NCBI RefSeq assembly: GCF_965662505.1
Contig: NZ_CBFIHX010000134.1
Span: 1 to 8,689, forward strand
Origin: Pseudomaricurvus sp965662505
GTDB taxonomy: Bacteria > Pseudomonadota > Gammaproteobacteria > Pseudomonadales > Cellvibrionaceae
DNA length: 8,689 nt
Direction: 5' to 3'
Shown here: positions 6,905 to 8,689 of the stretch, one piece after another
How the letters are laid out: each line of letters begins with the position of its first letter
Numbering within the stretch: the first letter of the stretch is position 1
Program-made: the position numbers and the translations under genes
Notes under the pieces: generated by a model
Databases searched by the model: none
What the model was told of the DNA's origin: nothing
The model's input: only the letters and a program-made list of their open reading frames with translations

Positions 6905-6915
6905 GGACACCCTCC
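6876..6915 (-). terminator. Stable hairpin after the AraC-type gene, terminator or ribosome-binding-site lock
   Basis: On the - strand, GGAGGGTGTCC (6915-6905) can pair with GGCACCCTTCC (6886-6876), giving ten base pairs with two single-base bulges. The 18-base loop has a small inner stem, GATT/AATC. It begins 15 bases after the AraC-type stop codon. What follows is TAATTTGATC, not a clean T-run, so it is only a moderate terminator. The 5' arm contains the GGAGGG ribosome-binding site of the possible small ORF and the loop contains its TTG start, so it could instead control translation. Confidence 0.4.
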
Positions 6916-6930
6916 ATTATAATATACTGG

Positions 6931-7950
6931 TTACGACGCCAGAGAATTGGGCTCAGAAACAAAGCTGGAAGACGAGTAATGTTTGACAGCAATACATTCA
7001 GATCGATATTCACGAGGCCCTTTCTCATAAGCTTGCTTGAAGATTCGACTAAAGTGAGCTGGACTTTTAAAACCTACCCGGAACGCAATTTCTGCAATAG
7101 TGATTTCACTCGGGCTACTGGATGATAACCAGCGACTTGCCACTTCCAAGCGTTTCTCTTTGACATAGTCTGCGAACGACAGACCTTGTTTATTTAACAG
7201 AAAAGATAAATATCTGGGGGATATGCCACAAGCTTCTGCAACTCTAACGTTACTCAGTTTCGGGTCTGAGAGATGGACATCGATAAAGTTGAGCGCGGTT
7301 TTGAGGCGTTTCTCTGAGACACTTTCTTTCTGTTTGGTCAGTCCTTTGTGCTCTTGAATGGTATCGGACAATACAGAAAGAGCGCTCTCGAGAAGCAGGT
7401 TCTCGGTGCGTTCTGACATCTTTTCATGATTCGGGAAAATGTCAGCAAGGATTCTTTCGACCGTAGCAAACAAACCACCTTCTGCAGCGATGGTAAAGCC
7501 GTTTGCAATATCACCGGATATAAACTTTCTAAAAACGTGAGCGGGAATTAATACGTTTACACTTTCGTGTGTAGACTGGCTGTCAAGGCTACGCTCTATC
7601 AAGCAAGGAGACATAGATTTGGTAATAGCAAAATCGCCAGCACGGGCTATTGTCGCTTTACCACCATGATGGATTTTTAGACCACCCTGTTTAACAAACC
7701 AAAGAGTGACAACATCAATAGCGTCACTGCGTATGTGGTGCCATGAGCGATTGAACGCCAAAGGCTTCTTTGTTTTAACATGAAGAATAGAGCAAGAACC
7801 GACGGTTTTTCTTTCTATGGACACATCATCCTTGTCTCCACCCTCGATATGGCATTCACCCTCATAGGCTATTCTCGGGTCTATTCTTGTATATGAATTA
7901 GCGGCAAGTCTGTTGCTTTCACGGTGCAATACAGTCACTGAGTCCTGCAT
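6931..7950 (-). CDS. AraC-family transcriptional regulator
   Basis: A 339-residue cytoplasmic regulator. Residues about 50-200 match the N-terminal sensing domain of the AraC-binding-like type, with SWHHIRSDAIDVVTLWFVKQ spanning 69-88 and AGDFAITKS (104-112). The C-terminal DNA-binding domain has two helix-turn-helix units: VRVAEACGISPRYLSFLLNK (235-254), and ITIAEIAFRVGFKSPAHFSR (283-302) followed by IFKQAYEKGPREYR, the AraC signature. The ATG at 7948-7950 has GGAGGG 7 bases upstream. It lies upstream of the exported hydrolase on the same strand with a 213-base gap, so the hydrolase is its most likely target. A promoter with an internal dyad lies upstream of it. Regulators with this sensing domain often respond to fatty-acid, aromatic or similar small ligands; the ligand here is unknown. 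Confidence 0.92.
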   Translation of the reverse strand: MQDSVTVLHRESNRLAANSYTRIDPRIAYEGECHIEGGDKDDVSIERKTVGSCSILHVKTKKPLAFNRSWHHIRSDAIDVVTLWFVKQGGLKIHHGGKATIARAGDFAITKSMSPCLIERSLDSQSTHESVNVLIPAHVFRKFISGDIANGFTIAAEGGLFATVERILADIFPNHEKMSERTENLLLESALSVLSDTIQEHKGLTKQKESVSEKRLKTALNFIDVHLSDPKLSNVRVAEACGISPRYLSFLLNKQGLSFADYVKEKRLEVASRWLSSSSPSEITIAEIAFRVGFKSPAHFSRIFKQAYEKGPREYRSECIAVKHYSSSSFVSEPNSLAS

Positions 7951-8023
7951 GTCTCAACCCTCCAATGTCTGGTTTCTTATGCTTTACTACCAGAAATCAT
8001 GATTCATGTTGTCATCCACAGAC

Positions 8024-8052
8024 AATATAAACAACACTGTTGATTAAGACAA
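8024..8052 (-). promoter_or_regulatory. Likely promoter of the AraC-type gene with a dyad in the spacer
   Basis: On the - strand, TTGTCT (8047-8052) and TATATT (8024-8029) are separated by exactly 17 bases and match the sigma-70 -35 and -10 hexamers at 4 and 5 of 6 positions. The start of transcription would be about 65-70 bases before the ATG. The spacer contains CAACACTGTTG (8032-8042), a perfect palindrome with one central base. A second palindrome, AATCATGATT (7995-8004), lies downstream of the expected start. Either could be an operator for autoregulation. Confidence 0.5.
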
Positions 8053-8100
8053 GCGTTTTAAGGCTACTTCGATGCACAATTGATCAAAAGACACCTTTAA

Positions 8101-8200
8101 TTAACGGGTCTAGGATATTAAATAAATAACTCACTAGAAAACCCTTACCGTACTTCAAAAGTTAATCAATCTATGACAATCTTCTACCTAGACCCGTTAA
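8101..8200. repeat. Perfect 14-bp inverted repeat spanning exactly 100 bp, upstream of the Tus-like gene
   Basis: TTAACGGGTCTAGG (8101-8114) recurs as its exact reverse complement CCTAGACCCGTTAA (8187-8200), with 72 AT-rich bases between. The match does not extend in either direction. The right arm ends 13 bases before the ATG of the Tus-like gene, so anything bound there would block its expression. Possible roles: paired binding sites for the downstream protein itself (as E. coli Tus is repressed by a Ter site at its own promoter), a looping operator, or the ends of a tiny mobile element. No target-site duplication beyond an ambiguous TTAA is visible. Confidence 0.7.
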
Positions 8201-8213
8201 CTTGGATTACATA

Positions 8214-8689
8214 ATGATTGCGCAACACGTTCATGAATGTGGAAAGCTTCTCGATCATCTCTTTCCCTTAGTTGATCAATTACGATCAGTAGTAGAAAGC
8301 TCCACCGGCTGTGTGTTTTATCAGCAAGGCAACGAAGAACCCCTTACGAGCCAAAGCGCTCGCGAAGCCATTGGCAACCACCTTGGCGAAATGCGCTATC
8401 GCGGCATAGAGGATATAGGCCTACAACCCAAAGAACGCTTTATGTCACTTGCCATCAACCCATCTGCCCTGCCCTTGGTACAGGCTGTGAACGAAGCCAA
8501 GAAAGACCTACAGCTTTGGCATGAAACCCTCGCGCGCACTCAAGCTAACAGCTACGCCGCCGCTCAACTGAATCGAGCTGTATTAAAGAAAGCACAAGAA
8601 CCTCTGCTGAATTTACAAATGGCAGAACGCGGGATCATTTGGTTAGATGGCTCACCTACCCGTCTTAGCTGGCATTACAACACTACATC
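8214..8689 (+). CDS. tus: Tus-like DNA replication terminus site-binding protein, 5' part
   Basis: The frame is open from ATG 8214 to the right edge, giving 158 codons of a gene cut by the window. The best match I recognise is Tus, the monomeric protein that binds Ter sites and arrests replication forks from one side. Two stretches align by eye with E. coli Tus: RFMSLAINPSALPLVQAVNE (75-94) followed by AKKDLQLW corresponds to [20 protein letters not shown] followed by HIQHINKLK. EPLLNLQMAERGIIWLDG (129-146) followed by SPTRLSWHYN corresponds to PGLITLNAYRTLTVLHD followed by PATLRFGWAN. No HTH motif or signal peptide is visible, as in Tus. The ribosome-binding site is weak (TTGGA, 7 bases before ATG). 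The C-terminal half, including most DNA-contacting residues, is outside the window. The symbol is provisional. Confidence 0.65.
   Translation, partial: MIAQHVHECGKLLDHLFPLVDQLRSVVESSTGCVFYQQGNEEPLTSQSAREAIGNHLGEMRYRGIEDIGLQPKERFMSLAINPSALPLVQAVNEAKKDLQLWHETLARTQANSYAAAQLNRAVLKKAQEPLLNLQMAERGIIWLDGSPTRLSWHYNTT

Noticed and set aside
6916..6921. Consensus TATAAT on the - strand just after the AraC-type gene
   Set aside because: No acceptable -35 hexamer at 16-18 bases, and the expected transcription start would fall inside the GGAGGG site of the small ORF. An activator-dependent promoter with a long leader to the hydrolase remains possible but unsupported.
6756..6986. 76-codon + strand ORF across the regulator-hydrolase gap
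   Set aside because: TTG start with a poor ribosome-binding site, runs into the 3' end of the AraC-type gene in antisense, and shows no recognisable domain.
8097..8200. The 100-bp inverted repeat as an integron attC site or a MITE
   Set aside because: The arms lack the bulged bases and intact R-box consensus of attC, no integrase or cassette is present, and only an ambiguous TTAA could be a target duplication.
8675..8681. GTTGTAA on the - strand, the core of E. coli Ter sites, inside the Tus-like gene
   Set aside because: A 7-base match is expected about once by chance in a window this size on two strands, and the flanking bases do not fit the Ter consensus.
1..8689. CRISPR array, tRNA, rRNA, transposase or prophage genes
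   Set aside because: No regularly spaced direct repeats, no tRNA-like cloverleaf and no mobile-element protein were seen in any frame.

Overview
The window is 8.7 kb of compact gammaproteobacterial chromosome. I infer a marine Oceanospirillales-type host (Endozoicomonas or Hahella-like) from the protein families, the Shine-Dalgarno sites and the moderate GC content; the class is firmer than the genus. It holds eight recognisable genes, one possible small gene, and several well-formed inverted repeats.

Left block (+ strand, 1-2359): two adjacent envelope genes, an exported LolA-like 'outer membrane lipoprotein-sorting' protein and a DUF1302-type outer-membrane beta-barrel protein, separated by 2 bases. 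Such pairs usually lie beside an RND/MMPL-family exporter. The reading frame of the first gene is open to the left edge and looks like the cytoplasmic end of such an exporter, so a fusion or very tight coupling is possible. Together they probably form a trans-envelope lipid or hydrophobic-compound transport route.

Middle block (- strand, 2375-4407): a nitronate monooxygenase-family flavoprotein that converges on the barrel gene. Upstream of it is a two-gene unit: a ParD-like ribbon-helix-helix protein followed, with an ATGA overlap, by a short zeta-type kinase. A perfect 29-bp palindrome lies just upstream of the pair. The layout is that of a self-regulated toxin-antitoxin operon.

Right-middle block (- strand, 4540-7950): an AraC-family regulator upstream of a large exported alpha/beta-hydrolase-like protein with a long insertion and a C-terminal PKD-like domain. 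The 213-base gap between them holds a hairpin, a 20-bp palindrome and a possible 54-codon ORF with a good ribosome-binding site. The regulator may control the hydrolase.

Right edge (+ strand, 8214 onward): the first 158 codons of a gene that resembles the replication-terminus binding protein Tus. Immediately upstream is a perfect 14-bp inverted repeat spanning exactly 100 bp. It is a candidate autoregulatory or Ter-like site pair, and with the gene it is the most interesting part of the window.
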